A stretch of 64,000 nucleotides of DNA from LC029 sp036676475 (GCA_036676475.1 JAKFCU010000036.1:62001-126000), one strand, 5' to 3'. Shown: positions 15,675-23,614, counted from the first letter of the stretch. Notes: generated from the letters alone by a model not told the origin. Numbers and translations: made by a program.

Positions 15675-16196
15675 TTACTTTGTTCCTAACAGAAATGTTT
15701 GGTGTGTTGTCCATGTTTGATCTCCCAGTTGATAAAGTAATGAAATGCGATCAATATTACTTTCGTAATGAATATTAATCATTTTTAAGCGGCCATAAAC
15801 ATCATGAAATTCATCTTCAATCATATCCTGGCCAATCGTTAAGTGGGGAACAAAGACATACTTTTCTTCCTTTTTTAAAGACCCTAAATCAAACTGGGAG
15901 TGCAACGCTGTTAGATGGCCAGGATCTTGTATGCCAAAATATAGAACACGATTGGCTGGATAGAACGTCTTTATTTTATGAAAGTGAATATTGAATGGTT
16001 CGGTTTCAGCGGCAACCTTCTCGATATAGCTAATCACCTTAGGAAGCTCTGCGTCTGTAATCTCAAATGGCCACTTTAATTTGATATGAGGCTGAATGAG
16101 AGCAAAATGGGAATCATATCTTTTTCTGTACGAATTAGCCCGTTCCTGGACATCTTTGTTGGGGAAAATGGCAATGGCATATTTCATGACGGACAC
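15675..16196 (-). CDS. yjcG: YjcG-type 2'-5' RNA ligase-like phosphoesterase
   Basis: This protein of about 173 residues belongs to the 2H phosphoesterase superfamily. It has the two HxT/HxK-type histidine motifs, PHIKLKWPF near residue 40 and PHLTIGQDM near residue 120. MKYAIAIFPNKDVQERANSY and the tail SLLYQLGDQTWT...TFLLG match B. subtilis YjcG closely. The family acts on 2',3'-cyclic phosphates or similar RNA ends; the exact substrate is unknown. The GTG at 16196 is spaced best from AAAGGAA, and the usual MKYA start is three codons later. Its stop directly precedes the yjcF-like frame; the two genes are also neighbours in B. subtilis. Confidence 0.85.
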   Translation of the reverse strand: MSVMKYAIAIFPNKDVQERANSYRKRYDSHFALIQPHIKLKWPFEITDAELPKVISYIEKVAAETEPFNIHFHKIKTFYPANRVLYFGIQDPGHLTALHSQFDLGSLKKEEKYVFVPHLTIGQDMIEDEFHDVYGRLKMINIHYESNIDRISLLYQLGDQTWTTHQTFLLGTK

Positions 16197-16375
16197 TGTT
16201 TTCACTTCCTTTAACGTTTTGATACTAACCTAGGTTTACTTATTGTTATTTCATTATTTTACCATTACATCAGGCGAAATGAAAACGGTGCTATCCCTGT
16301 ATCATTCATCATAGGATAGCGGTAGATAGAGATTTATTATTTTCTAATTCTTAGGTTTGTCATGTTGTGATATGA

Positions 16376-16568
16376 TAAGAAAGCAACTGGCGTAGCTGTA
16401 TGCGTATAATACTTGACCGATAAGTATAAGAAAGCAACTGGCGTAGCTGTATGCGTATAATACTTGACCGATAAGTATAAGAAAGCAACTGGCGTAGCCG
16501 TATGCGTATAATACTTGACCGATAAGTATAAGAAAGCAACTGGCGTAGCCATATGCGTATAATACTTG
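16376..16568 (-). repeat. Four tandem copies of the dispersed repeat (51-bp period)
   Basis: Four direct repeats of exactly 51 bp (AAGCAACTGGCGTAGC begins at 16381, 16432, 16483 and 16534) lie in the divergent region between yjcG and pgpA, in the orientation opposite to most other copies. They contain no unique spacers. Because 51 is a multiple of 3, all minus-strand frames appear as open 17-residue repeats; these are artefacts. The whole 16197-16627 gap holds this array and, at 16291-16320, a weak CTATCC/GGATAG hairpin. Confidence 0.9.
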
Positions 16569-16627
16569 TAGTGTAAAAGAACCTTGACGATAAATCATTT
16601 GATTTTTGCATAGAGAGGGGATCATTT

Positions 16628-17197
16628 ATGAGGAGAAGACAGGTTCATAGTAAAGAAGTCAAAGCAGCTGCACTTAAAAGATTAGCAGATCGTGGTGTAA
16701 CGATTGGAGATATTGCCGAGGTTGTTTACCTCATGCAGGCACCATACCACATTGGCCTGAAAATGGAAAGCTGTATTGAAAGTGTTCATGCCGTATTAGA
16801 AAAAAGGGAAATCCAACACGCCTTACTAGTCGGTACCGAATTGGACATACTAGCAGAAAAAGGAATCTTGTCAGAACCGTTGCAATCGATCGTTGAGTGC
16901 GATGAAGGGCTGTTTGGATGTGATGAAACTTTAGCCCTAGGTTCAGTATTTGGATATGGCAGTATAGCCGTCACCACTTTTGGGCATCTGGATAAGCAAA
17001 AGGTCGGAATCATTAAAAAGTTGGACACCAAAAGAGGAAATGGTATTCATACTTTCCTTGATGACCTAGTTGCCAGTATTGCTTCTTCAGCTTCAAGCCG
17101 AATGGCCCATCGGCTGAGAGATGAAGAGGAAGCAGAAAGAGACCGAAGTTCCAAACAAAAGCATGATGATACAGATACAGATCAACAGGTTGGATAA
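16628..17197 (+). CDS. pgpA: Phosphatidylglycerophosphatase A family protein (YutG type)
   Basis: The 189-residue protein matches the PgpA family in its Bacillus YutG form, with GVTIGDIAEVVYLMQAPYH, KREIQHALLVGTELD, CDEGLFGCDETLALG, YGSIAVTTFGHLDKQKVG and THTFLDD-like HTFLDDLVASIASSASSR. YutG-type members are thought to dephosphorylate phosphatidylglycerophosphate in phospholipid synthesis. The tail after residue 160 is highly charged (RLRDEEEAERDRSS). The ATG follows GAGAGGGGATC. The gene stands alone with the repeat array upstream. Confidence 0.85.
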   Translation: MRRRQVHSKEVKAAALKRLADRGVTIGDIAEVVYLMQAPYHIGLKMESCIESVHAVLEKREIQHALLVGTELDILAEKGILSEPLQSIVECDEGLFGCDETLALGSVFGYGSIAVTTFGHLDKQKVGIIKKLDTKRGNGIHTFLDDLVASIASSASSRMAHRLRDEEEAERDRSSKQKHDDTDTDQQVG

Positions 17198-17241
17198 AGG
17201 GGAATATAAACCAATTTCCCAATAATCACTAATATGGGGAA

Positions 17242-17709
17242 TTATTTCGACTGAACAGGTTCTCGTTGAGCATGTTTTTTAAGCTCAAATCGACAGGTTG
17301 CAATGCATTGATTGAGTGGTTTGGTTTGATAATGAATACATTGGCTGCAAAAGGGTTCCACGTATTGCACAATAGGACTGGAATAAAATCGGTCTTCAAA
17401 TTCAATCAATTGTCTCACAAGAGATTTCTTCAGTTGAAGTAATACGTTCTTTGATTCTGCAGGATCTATAACCGTCATACTGATTTTAATGTAATCTGCA
17501 TTAACCAATATTTTCGATTTAAGGTGCAGAGATGGATCACTAATTTGAATACCATCCAGTAGGAGTTGCAAGCCTAGAGGTGTAATGGGCTTGATCCTAA
17601 AAGTTTCGGATATATGGTGTTGGATTACGCCATGAAATTCATGCTCCAAGCAAAAATGCTGTTCAAATGTCTTGCTCGGGAATTTACTCTTAATCCATGT
17701 TTTGACCAT
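17242..17709 (-). CDS. Hypothetical protein with C-terminal cysteine motif
   Basis: This 155-residue soluble protein has a central region like an alpha/beta domain (FRIKPITPLGLQLLLDGIQI, LVNADYIKISMTVID) and a C-terminal CSQC-x3-H and C-x3-C arrangement that could bind a metal ion. I do not recognise the family. The ATG at 17709 lies after AAAGGATGATTTTAA on the minus strand. It is convergent with pgpA. Confidence 0.5.
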   Translation of the reverse strand: MVKTWIKSKFPSKTFEQHFCLEHEFHGVIQHHISETFRIKPITPLGLQLLLDGIQISDPSLHLKSKILVNADYIKISMTVIDPAESKNVLLQLKKSLVRQLIEFEDRFYSSPIVQYVEPFCSQCIHYQTKPLNQCIATCRFELKKHAQREPVQSK

Positions 17710-17788
17710 TTAAAATCATCCTTTAACTATACAGTGTATACTATATCTTTTACAGATAGGCGACAAAGCATGAAGGAGATTTCCTAGA

Positions 17789-17953
17789 ATGAAATGGATA
17801 TATTGGTCAAGAATGTTTGATTCAAAATTTCAGGCTGGCTGTCTCATGACGAGAATGAAAGAGGACTGGTGGATTTATGGATATGACAGTCCAAAAGAAG
17901 TTGAAGTTTACAAACATAGAAGTGGAAAGTATGGGGTTCGTTATATCTGGTGA
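17789..17953 (+). CDS. Hypothetical 54-residue tryptophan-rich protein
   Basis: An ATG with AAGGAGATTTCCTAG upstream opens a 54-codon frame. The product is rich in aromatic residues (MKWIYWSRMFDSKF, EDWWIYGYDSPKE, and the ending GVRYIW) and slightly basic. No homologue comes to mind. The SD sequence and compact codon run make it plausible as a real small gene; it is divergent from the 17242 gene. Confidence 0.5.
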   Translation: MKWIYWSRMFDSKFQAGCLMTRMKEDWWIYGYDSPKEVEVYKHRSGKYGVRYIW

Positions 17954-18024
17954 GCGTTGGTTAAAATGTAAAAAGTAGTAAAGGGTGCAATGCAATAATT
18001 TGATTGTATCCCTTTATTTTTTAT

Positions 18025-18075
18025 ACTTAGAGATCAAGTATTATATGCATAAGGCTACGCCAGTAGCTTTCTTAA
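18025..18075 (+). repeat. Dispersed ~50-bp repeat, single copy
   Basis: A copy reading ACTTAGAGATCAAGTATTAT, then ATGCATAAGGCTACGCC and AGTAGCTTTCTTA. It follows the small W-rich gene. Confidence 0.85.
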
Positions 18076-18195
18076 ACTCCGGTCTAAGGCAGAACAAGTT
18101 TTCTACTATTCAGCAAAAAAATTGGGTATCAAACAAAACTAATTGCCTTGTCATGCGTATAATTAGATAACAAAGATAGACGGAGGTTTATAACC

Positions 18196-18681
18196 ATGAA
18201 ACGCAAAGCCATAGCTCTCACTTCAATCCTGCTTCTTTTGGGTTCGACTCCGGCTTGGGGTGCCCCCGTGACAGAAAATCCATTTTTAGTAAAATATAAT
18301 AATAAGGTTAATGAATTTATCGATTCTCTAGCATACGCAAATATTGTTGTATCTGAGGAAGTAAAAGTTAACGGATCAAATACCCAATTTTCCATCACTC
18401 CTTTTTCCGCTGTGTTGAAAGGGCAAAGGGTAACACCAAAAATCTTTTATAGTATTTTTAATGCTAAGGCTACGGACTCCATAAAATTTGTTGTTTTAGA
18501 TCCAGATGATAAAGTAGTTCAGTCATCTGATCCTATTAAGGTAAATGATAGTGATCTTATTGGAATTAATTCACTTTCCCCTATTGCCTTTGAAAAGGTT
18601 GGGGATTATAAGATTCAATTGTTTTTAAATGGAGAAACCAGAATCGGACAAACTATTATCAAATCAAGCCTACCTAAATAG
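18196..18681 (+). CDS. Secreted hypothetical protein
   Basis: This 161-residue protein starts with a classical signal peptide (MKRKAIALTSILLLLGS, predicted cleavage after AWGA near residue 23). The mature part is beta-rich with an Ig-like rhythm (FSITPFSAVLKGQRVTPKIF, SIKFVVLDPDDKVVQS, KVGDYKIQLFLNGETRIG). Function is unknown; an envelope or surface role is inferred from export alone. The ATG follows CGGAGGTTTATAACC. A terminator overlaps the stop. Confidence 0.7.
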   Translation: MKRKAIALTSILLLLGSTPAWGAPVTENPFLVKYNNKVNEFIDSLAYANIVVSEEVKVNGSNTQFSITPFSAVLKGQRVTPKIFYSIFNAKATDSIKFVVLDPDDKVVQSSDPIKVNDSDLIGINSLSPIAFEKVGDYKIQLFLNGETRIGQTIIKSSLPK

Positions 18682-18708
18682 AACTGGTGTGAAGCCAGTT
18701 CTTTTTTT
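18681..18708 (+). terminator. Terminator after the secreted protein gene
   Basis: A 7-bp stem GAACTGG/CCAGTTC with a 7-base loop is followed by TTTTTTT. Confidence 0.85.
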
Positions 18709-18712
18709 ATAC

Positions 18713-18860
18713 ACTTATCCGAAGTATGATAGGCATAAGGCTGCGCTAGTAGCCTTCTTACACTTATCAGAAAGTATTATACGCATAAGGCTGCGCTAGT
18801 AGCTTTCTTACACTTATCAGAAAGTATTATACGCACAAGGCTGCGCTAGTAGCTTTCTTA
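18713..18860 (+). repeat. Three tandem copies of the dispersed repeat
   Basis: Direct repeats begin ACTTATC at 18713, 18762 and 18812 (periods 49 and 50), each ending CTAGTAGC(C/T)TTCTTA. The three copies are more alike to each other than to copies elsewhere in the window, suggesting local duplication. Confidence 0.92.
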
Positions 18861-18978
18861 TAGGTAAACTTTTTGGATTATAATTCGGTTTCCATTTCTC
18901 CTGTTGAGTGATATAATGTAGTAAACCATTTATTGTATATTTAGCATTTTGAAATAATGAAAGGAATTGAGAGCGCGA

Positions 18979-19338
18979 ATGAAATTAAATGCTAGGCCTT
19001 CGCTTGATCCAGATGGCCCGAGTATCCAACTAACTTGGAAGGATTCCACTTCTTTGCGTGTAGTATGGGAGTTAACGGATGAAATAAGGGAATGGATTGA
19101 AGATTGGTTCCATATTCCTATAACTGAGCTTCCATTTGTCGTACGACTTTTCGATGTAACGGAAAGGGATATAAAACAAGATGGCTTAGACCATTATGTT
19201 GATTTCCATATTAATTATCGGGCATTGGAATGGATTCTTTACGGAATCGAAGAAGGAAGGTCTTATTGCGTGGAACTTGGAGTCCGTATGATTGATGGTC
19301 GCTATTATTCGCTTAAACGCTCTAATAAGATTGAATAA
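18979..19338 (+). CDS. DUF4912-like protein
   Basis: This is a 119-residue protein. The pattern SIQLTWKDSTSLRVVWELTD, then LPFVVRLFDVTERD and a final SYCVELGVRMIDGRYYSLKRS, resembles DUF4912, a family of unknown function with an Ig-like fold found in Firmicutes. The ATG at 18979 is about 12 bases after AAAGGAA; a TTG at 18967 is in frame but too close. A terminator follows. Confidence 0.6.
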   Translation: MKLNARPSLDPDGPSIQLTWKDSTSLRVVWELTDEIREWIEDWFHIPITELPFVVRLFDVTERDIKQDGLDHYVDFHINYRALEWILYGIEEGRSYCVELGVRMIDGRYYSLKRSNKIE

Positions 19339-19358
19339 TTGTTTTTATGCAAATAAAG

Positions 19359-19415
19359 AGAAGTAATCTTCTTTCCCATTATGAAATGGAGAAATCAGAT
19401 TACTTCTTATTTTTG
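19359..19415 (+). terminator. Terminator after the DUF4912-like gene
   Basis: An 11-bp inverted repeat AGAAGTAATCT / AGATTACTTCT with a 28-base loop is followed by TATTTTTG. Confidence 0.75.
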
Positions 19416-19419
19416 TTAT

Positions 19420-19468
19420 ACCTATTGGAAAGTATTATACGCATATAGCTACGCTAGTAGCTTTCTTA
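19420..19468 (+). repeat. Dispersed ~50-bp repeat, single copy
   Basis: A copy reading ACCTATTGGAAAGTATTATA, CGCATATAGCTACGC, TAGTAGCTTTCTTAA. It fills the space between two convergent genes. Confidence 0.85.
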
Positions 19469-19473
19469 AGGGA

Positions 19474-19908
19474 TTATTTTCGCGGGTAATAATACATAAT
19501 CCGATCATTAAAAAGGTGAAGTTCTCCTTGGTATTCTTTAGCCAGGTATTTACAGAACTCATTTGCTTTTCCTTTATCACCATGAGTACTATCCTCAGGC
19601 AAAACAACTTGAATGTAAGATTGCTCTTTCTTACCATCTTCCAGTTCAATATCTTCTTTCCCCACTCCAAACATAATGTACTTATAGAGCTGGGGATCAT
19701 TTCCCTTAAGATAGAACCATTTCCCTTTTGCTTCCGGCCTTTCCGTAATGGTATAAGGAAAAGCAGCATCTGCATAGCCCCAGGATAACTGCTTTCCTGT
19801 TTTTTTGGTCATATCTATATAATGGCTGATTTTTTTCTTCAGATCATCAAGCGTCACTTCCTGAACTTTTGAATCTTTAACTAGTTTAATGAACGCACTT
19901 TTTCCCAC
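19474..19908 (-). CDS. DUF1885-like protein
   Basis: This 144-residue soluble protein carries AFIKLVKDSKVQEVTLDDLK, TKKTGKQLSWGYADAAFPY and GKWFYLKGNDPQLYKYIMFG, a pattern I associate with DUF1885, a small Bacillaceae family of unknown function with a solved fold. The ATG at 19908 is preceded on the minus strand by GAGGAGTGAAAGATAGT. It is transcribed toward the repeat at 19420. Confidence 0.65.
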   Translation of the reverse strand: MGKSAFIKLVKDSKVQEVTLDDLKKKISHYIDMTKKTGKQLSWGYADAAFPYTITERPEAKGKWFYLKGNDPQLYKYIMFGVGKEDIELEDGKKEQSYIQVVLPEDSTHGDKGKANEFCKYLAKEYQGELHLFNDRIMYYYPRK

Positions 19909-20020
19909 TATCTTTCACTCCTCTAAACCTTTTCTTCCCATCTTAGCATTCTGATATTGGTTTTACAACAGATGGAGTCAGCGAACTGAAAGGATATAGA
20001 ACAAATGAATAAAAAATGGG

Positions 20021-20049
20021 TTGACTAAATTTTTAGAAAAATATACAAT
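20021..20049 (+). promoter_or_regulatory. Sigma-A-type promoter for the MarR-family gene
   Basis: TTGACT at 20021-20026 is followed after exactly 17 bases by TACAAT at 20044-20049, with the start codon about 100 bases downstream. Confidence 0.65.
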
Positions 20050-20147
20050 AAACATAATAGTTTATATACAACACAATGGTAAACATAGGATTTAGATAAT
20101 AGGGGTTTCATAAAAAAATTAAGTAGATGTAGAGTGAGGAGAAAACG

Positions 20148-20666
20148 ATGAATGATATGCAAGATCGTATTCAGCAGCTCCATGAAGCACTTAATATGTT
20201 CCGGGCTATTTCAGTTGTGAATAAGGAGGATTGGGAAGCGGCTGCGAAAAGATTAAACCTTGATTCAGCTGTCCAACTCAACATCCTATGGATTGTTTAT
20301 TGTTATGAAGGTGTCCGTGTCACACAAATTGCGGATTGGACATTTTGGCACCCATCTTCGGTTGTGATCCACGTTAAAAAGATGATGGAGAAGGATTTAA
20401 TCACGATTGAAAAGAGTGATAAAGACGGACGAGTAGTGAATGTTTTTCTCACTGAAGTTGGAAAGAGATTAATTGAAGACAGTCGCATTCAAGCATTAGA
20501 CGATTTCCACATTACGAAAGCGTTGGAAAGCTTCAGGGAGAAATACGGGCAAAATATGATGAATTTATTTTTTGAATGTTTAACCTACTTAGCGCAAGAG
20601 CTTCACGGGGAAGAAAAAATAAGATGGATTAGGGAAAGCGAGGAAAAGGCAAAAGAGATTTCCTAG
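20148..20666 (+). CDS. MarR-family regulator resembling ScoC (Hpr)
   Basis: The protein has 172 residues. The winged helix-turn-helix spans about residues 40-120 (AVQLNILWIVYCYEGVRVTQ, ADWTFWHPSSVVIHVKKM, KSDKDGRVVNVFLTEVGKRL). The order ILWIVY...VTQIA.W...HPSS resembles ScoC/Hpr, a repressor of protease and sporulation genes in B. subtilis, more than a generic MarR protein. The exact orthology is not certain. The ATG follows GTGAGGAGAAAACG. A strong shared terminator separates it from the convergent FixG-like gene. Confidence 0.75.
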   Translation: MNDMQDRIQQLHEALNMFRAISVVNKEDWEAAAKRLNLDSAVQLNILWIVYCYEGVRVTQIADWTFWHPSSVVIHVKKMMEKDLITIEKSDKDGRVVNVFLTEVGKRLIEDSRIQALDDFHITKALESFREKYGQNMMNLFFECLTYLAQELHGEEKIRWIRESEEKAKEIS

Positions 20667-20679
20667 TCCATAAAAGTGA

Positions 20680-20722
20680 AAAAAGCAACAAACCTCATCA
20701 GGAGATCGGTTTGTTGCTTTTT
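20680..20722. terminator. Strong bidirectional terminator
   Basis: A perfect 15-bp stem AAAAAGCAACAAACC / GGTTTGTTGCTTTTT with a 13-base loop and A- and T-runs on both sides ends the MarR-family gene and the convergent FixG-like gene. Confidence 0.9.
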
Positions 20723-20748
20723 TGTTTGCCCATACTTGATTGCTGCTG

Positions 20749-21735
20749 TTACTTTCCAGCTACCGGAAAGATCGTAAGCTTTTTCTCTATGATATGACGG
20801 TTTTGACTCGTAATCACCATATTGATATTGTGACTCTTATTTAAACTGCTTTGATCAATTCTAAACATGATGGTCTCGCCATGAGTGTTGGCCGGCTCAA
20901 CCTGGATTTGGTCAGGCAGCTTTACTTCCCAAGAGGAAGGCATGCCTTCATATCGCACTTTATAGTTCATTGGTTCATTTTGGTTGTTTTGTATTTTTAA
21001 GATATAGGTGTAGGTAACAAAATCACCGGAAGGAACACCTTGCAGCTGCTTCTCAATGGTTGCCGAAAAGCCACTGGCGGAGAAGATCGAATAGCCTAAC
21101 AAACTAAACAGAGACAGTACGATAATGAGAAGCAGCAAGCCTGTTCCGCGAAACATATTTTTGACTCCTCCGGATTTTGACTCCTTGTCCGATAGGATCA
21201 TTTGAAACATCCCATAGGGACAGGCATTCCTGCAGAAATTACTACGTAGAGGGAATATCATGATGAAAAAGAAAACGACTAATATAACATAGGCTCCAAA
21301 GGACCAGCTTTTCCATTCAAAGGATAAGATTTCCTTAATTAAGACAATCGGATCGAAGAAATAGGCTACCATACTAAATGCAATAACGGGGGCAAAGAGG
21401 ATCGAGAGTCCGACATCAATATTTTTACGTAAGGCAGGACTTTCCTTTAAGGTTTTGGAATGGGTGATTTTAGTGATAGAAACAGAAAAAGTATTATGAG
21501 GACACATCCATCCGCAGAATTGCCGACCAAACCATTTTGAAATTCCCACGAAGATAAACACCATCAACAAAACGCATAGCAAAAGGATATAACCCTCATT
21601 AAATCCAAAGCTTCTCCCGAAAACGAAGAATTTCAGCTGGATCAAATCTATTCGAAAAATATTAAACAGCGGGACAAGGAAGAATAAAATAAAAATGCCA
21701 ATTTGGGATAATGGTCTTACTGCACCTACCTTCAT
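20749..21735 (-). CDS. FixG/CcoG-like membrane protein lacking the ferredoxin domain
   Basis: This 328-residue protein has about five membrane helices. Two cysteine motifs of the FixG/CcoG/YccM type are present: FCGWMCPHNTFS near residue 73 and FCRNACPYGMFQ near residue 168. An Ig-like FixG_C domain (residues 225-325) completes it. The usual 2x[4Fe-4S] ferredoxin segment between the second CPY motif and the last membrane helix is missing; only about 15 residues (ILSDKESKSGGVKNMF) connect them. It may act in membrane redox or copper-oxidase assembly, but electron transfer through clusters is doubtful. The ATG at 21735 follows AGAGAGGTGG on the minus strand. Confidence 0.75.
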   Translation of the reverse strand: MKVGAVRPLSQIGIFILFFLVPLFNIFRIDLIQLKFFVFGRSFGFNEGYILLLCVLLMVFIFVGISKWFGRQFCGWMCPHNTFSVSITKITHSKTLKESPALRKNIDVGLSILFAPVIAFSMVAYFFDPIVLIKEILSFEWKSWSFGAYVILVVFFFIMIFPLRSNFCRNACPYGMFQMILSDKESKSGGVKNMFRGTGLLLLIIVLSLFSLLGYSIFSASGFSATIEKQLQGVPSGDFVTYTYILKIQNNQNEPMNYKVRYEGMPSSWEVKLPDQIQVEPANTHGETIMFRIDQSSLNKSHNINMVITSQNRHIIEKKLTIFPVAGK

Positions 21736-21848
21736 TTTTGATCCACCTCTCTAATTGTACTTGTATAATTTTCTCATACCCTCCGGGGTAAGGGAAGTGA
21801 ATAGTTTGTGACCTCTTACAGGGGAATGAGTAAATAGTTGAATGTGTA

Positions 21849-21877
21849 TTGACTTAAATAGTATGACATAATATTAT
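21849..21877 (+). promoter_or_regulatory. Putative promoter of the SR1-like RNA
   Basis: TTGACT at 21849-21854 is followed after 17 bases by TATTAT (21872-21877); a TATAAT at 21875-21880 overlaps it with a longer spacer. The start of the SR1P peptide lies 70-100 bases downstream. Confidence 0.5.
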
Positions 21878-21948
21878 AATAGCATAACACTAAAAGCATC
21901 TATTTCATTGTAAAGGATATCAAACCACGGGAAATGGGAGTGTTGAGA

Positions 21949-22080
21949 ATGGGAACAATCGTTTGTCAAAGCTGTGAGGCCATCATCGATCATTTTGAAT
22001 CAGAAAAATCCGGTGTTCTCTATGGTGTTTGTGGTTGCTGTGACCATGATCATGAAAGCGTTTATCAATATAAAAAATAA
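21949..22080 (+). CDS. sr1P: SR1P peptide encoded by a dual-function SR1-like RNA
   Basis: The 43-residue peptide begins MGTIVCQSCEAIIDHFESEK and continues SGVLYGVCGCCDHDH. This is the SR1P family: the peptide from B. subtilis SR1 RNA that binds GapA and modulates its interaction with RNase J1. The position confirms it: in B. subtilis SR1 also lies between speA and yktB, the next two genes here. The transcript, roughly 21885-22146, is likely a dual-function RNA that may also base-pair with target mRNAs. It has a promoter upstream and a very strong terminator at 22086. The start follows GGGAGTGTTGAG. Confidence 0.88.
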   Translation: MGTIVCQSCEAIIDHFESEKSGVLYGVCGCCDHDHESVYQYKK

Positions 22081-22085
22081 TAGGA

Positions 22086-22146
22086 AGTATGACATAATAA
22101 AAATAACGGGACCTGATTGGTCCCGTTGTTTTTATTATGTCATACT
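22086..22146. terminator. Near-perfect 28-bp bidirectional terminator between SR1 and speA
   Basis: AGTATGACATAATAAAAA-T-AACGGGACC pairs with its complement (one mismatch) around a TGATT loop. T-runs lie on both sides, so it can end the SR1-like RNA and speA. It overlaps the speA stop codon. Confidence 0.9.
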
Positions 22147-23614
22147 ACTTGATGGGAGTATGACGTTTTATGACCCGAATGGTTTCTATACTTTCATCTT
22201 CGGGGCCTTGCACGGGTAAACCAACGGCTAAATTAGTTTGAATATAATCTATATTTTCCTGCGTAATAATTTCTCCTGGAAGGAATACTGGAATTCCAGG
22301 AGGATAAATCATGATGAATTCCGCAATAATTCGTCCTTGTGCTTCTTGAAGAGGCATAATCTCTGTTTCTGAGTAAAAAGCGTCTCTTGGCGTTAAAGCA
22401 AGGGCGGGAATTTTAGGAAGCGTTACGGTGACCGATTCGATAGTCCGTTTTAAATGAAATTCCGCAGATAGATCTTTTAATGCTTGAATCAGAGCGTCTA
22501 TTGTCTCATCAGTATCCCCAGGGGTTACGATACAAAGAATATTGTATAAATCACTTAATTCAACTTCAATTCGATAATGTTCACGAAGCCACTTTTCCAC
22601 TTCATATCCTGTAATGCCTAAATCCTTCACATGGATGATTAGTTTTGTCGGATCCATAGCGAAGGTAGCAGGGCCACCAAGGATTTCCCTACCCACACAG
22701 TAGATTCCGGGAATGTGATTTAGCTCCTGGCGGGCAATTTCTGCTAATTGGATGGATTCGTCAGCCATATCATGTCCATAGATGGCTAATTGCTTACGTG
22801 CAGTGTCCAGGGATGCCAATAAAATATAACTTGTTGATGTGGTCGTAAGCATGCTAATAACCGATTTTACCCGATTAGCAGAAACCAGTCCTTCCCGGAC
22901 ATTGAGAATGGAAGTTTGCGTAAGGGAGCCACCAAGCTTATGCACACTTGTTGCTGCCATATCTGCGCCTGCTTGCATGGCTGACATGGGGAGATCCTCA
23001 TGAAATTGGATGTGAACCCCATGAGCCTCATCAACAAGCACCGGAATTTCATATTGGTGCGCTAAATCGACAATGGCAGCTAAATCCGCTGATACTCCAA
23101 AATAAGTTGGATTAATAACTAATATGGCTTTTGCATCAGGATGATGTTCTAGAGCTTTTCGTACCGAATCTGTAGTAATCCCATGAGAAATTCCAAGCTT
23201 CTGGTCCATAACAGGATGCACAAAAATTGGTACTGCACCGGAGAATATAATAGCTGACATGACTGATTTATGTACATTCCGGGGAACGATGATTTTATCT
23301 CCAGGTGCACAAACGGACATGATCATAGACATGATTGCACCGCTAGTTCCTTGTATGGAAAAAAAGGTGTAATCAGCTCCGAAGGCTTCTGCAGCCAATT
23401 GTTCTGCTTTTAAGATCATCCCTTTAGGATGATGCAAGTCATCTAAAGGAGCAATATTGATTAAATCGATGGCTAAGGCGTTACTACCGATAAAATCCCT
23501 GAATTCTGGATTCATTCCTTGCCCCTTTTTATGGCCAGGTATATGGAATTGAATGGGATCCTTATTTATATGCTCCAATAACCCTGAGAAAAGTGGAGTT
23601 TGTTTTTGATCCAT
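22145..23614 (-). CDS. speA: Arginine/lysine/ornithine decarboxylase (SpeA)
   Basis: This 489-residue PLP enzyme of the fold-type I (aspartate aminotransferase-like) Orn/Lys/Arg decarboxylase group has N-terminal FHIPGHKKG (residues 23-31), LVDEAHGVH near 193-201, and the PLP-lysine motif SVHKLGGS with K226. In B. subtilis the orthologue SpeA decarboxylates arginine to agmatine for polyamine synthesis. The gene order SR1-speA-yktB supports the same identity. The ATG at 23614 follows a GGGGGGG SD sequence on the minus strand; an earlier in-frame TTG falls inside that run. Confidence 0.9.
   Translation of the reverse strand: MDQKQTPLFSGLLEHINKDPIQFHIPGHKKGQGMNPEFRDFIGSNALAIDLINIAPLDDLHHPKGMILKAEQLAAEAFGADYTFFSIQGTSGAIMSMIMSVCAPGDKIIVPRNVHKSVMSAIIFSGAVPIFVHPVMDQKLGISHGITTDSVRKALEHHPDAKAILVINPTYFGVSADLAAIVDLAHQYEIPVLVDEAHGVHIQFHEDLPMSAMQAGADMAATSVHKLGGSLTQTSILNVREGLVSANRVKSVISMLTTTSTSYILLASLDTARKQLAIYGHDMADESIQLAEIARQELNHIPGIYCVGREILGGPATFAMDPTKLIIHVKDLGITGYEVEKWLREHYRIEVELSDLYNILCIVTPGDTDETIDALIQALKDLSAEFHLKRTIESVTVTLPKIPALALTPRDAFYSETEIMPLQEAQGRIIAEFIMIYPPGIPVFLPGEIITQENIDYIQTNLAVGLPVQGPEDESIETIRVIKRHTPIK

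Noticed and set aside
15542..15778. Plus-strand 78-residue ORF over the yjcF/yjcG junction
   Set aside because: Antisense to two recognisable genes; hydrophobic by chance.
16376..16568. Possible CRISPR array
   Set aside because: The repeats are contiguous with no unique spacers, and no cas genes are near. It is a simple tandem repeat.
16376..16568. TATAAT inside each repeat copy as tandem promoters
   Set aside because: No -35 box lies at 16-18 bases from the TATAAT in either reading, and the same sequence occurs in other copies beyond gene ends.
16337..16625. Three overlapping minus-strand ORFs of 71-93 residues with 17-residue repeats
   Set aside because: They arise because the 51-bp tandem repeat is a multiple of three and has no stop in these frames. 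There are no SD sequences, and the three frames are all open at once.
18713..18860. Possible short CRISPR
   Set aside because: Tandem copies of the dispersed repeat with periods of 49-50 bp and no spacers.
19381..19788. Plus-strand ORF opposite the DUF1885-like gene
   Set aside because: It is antisense to a recognisable family and begins inside a terminator and a repeat.
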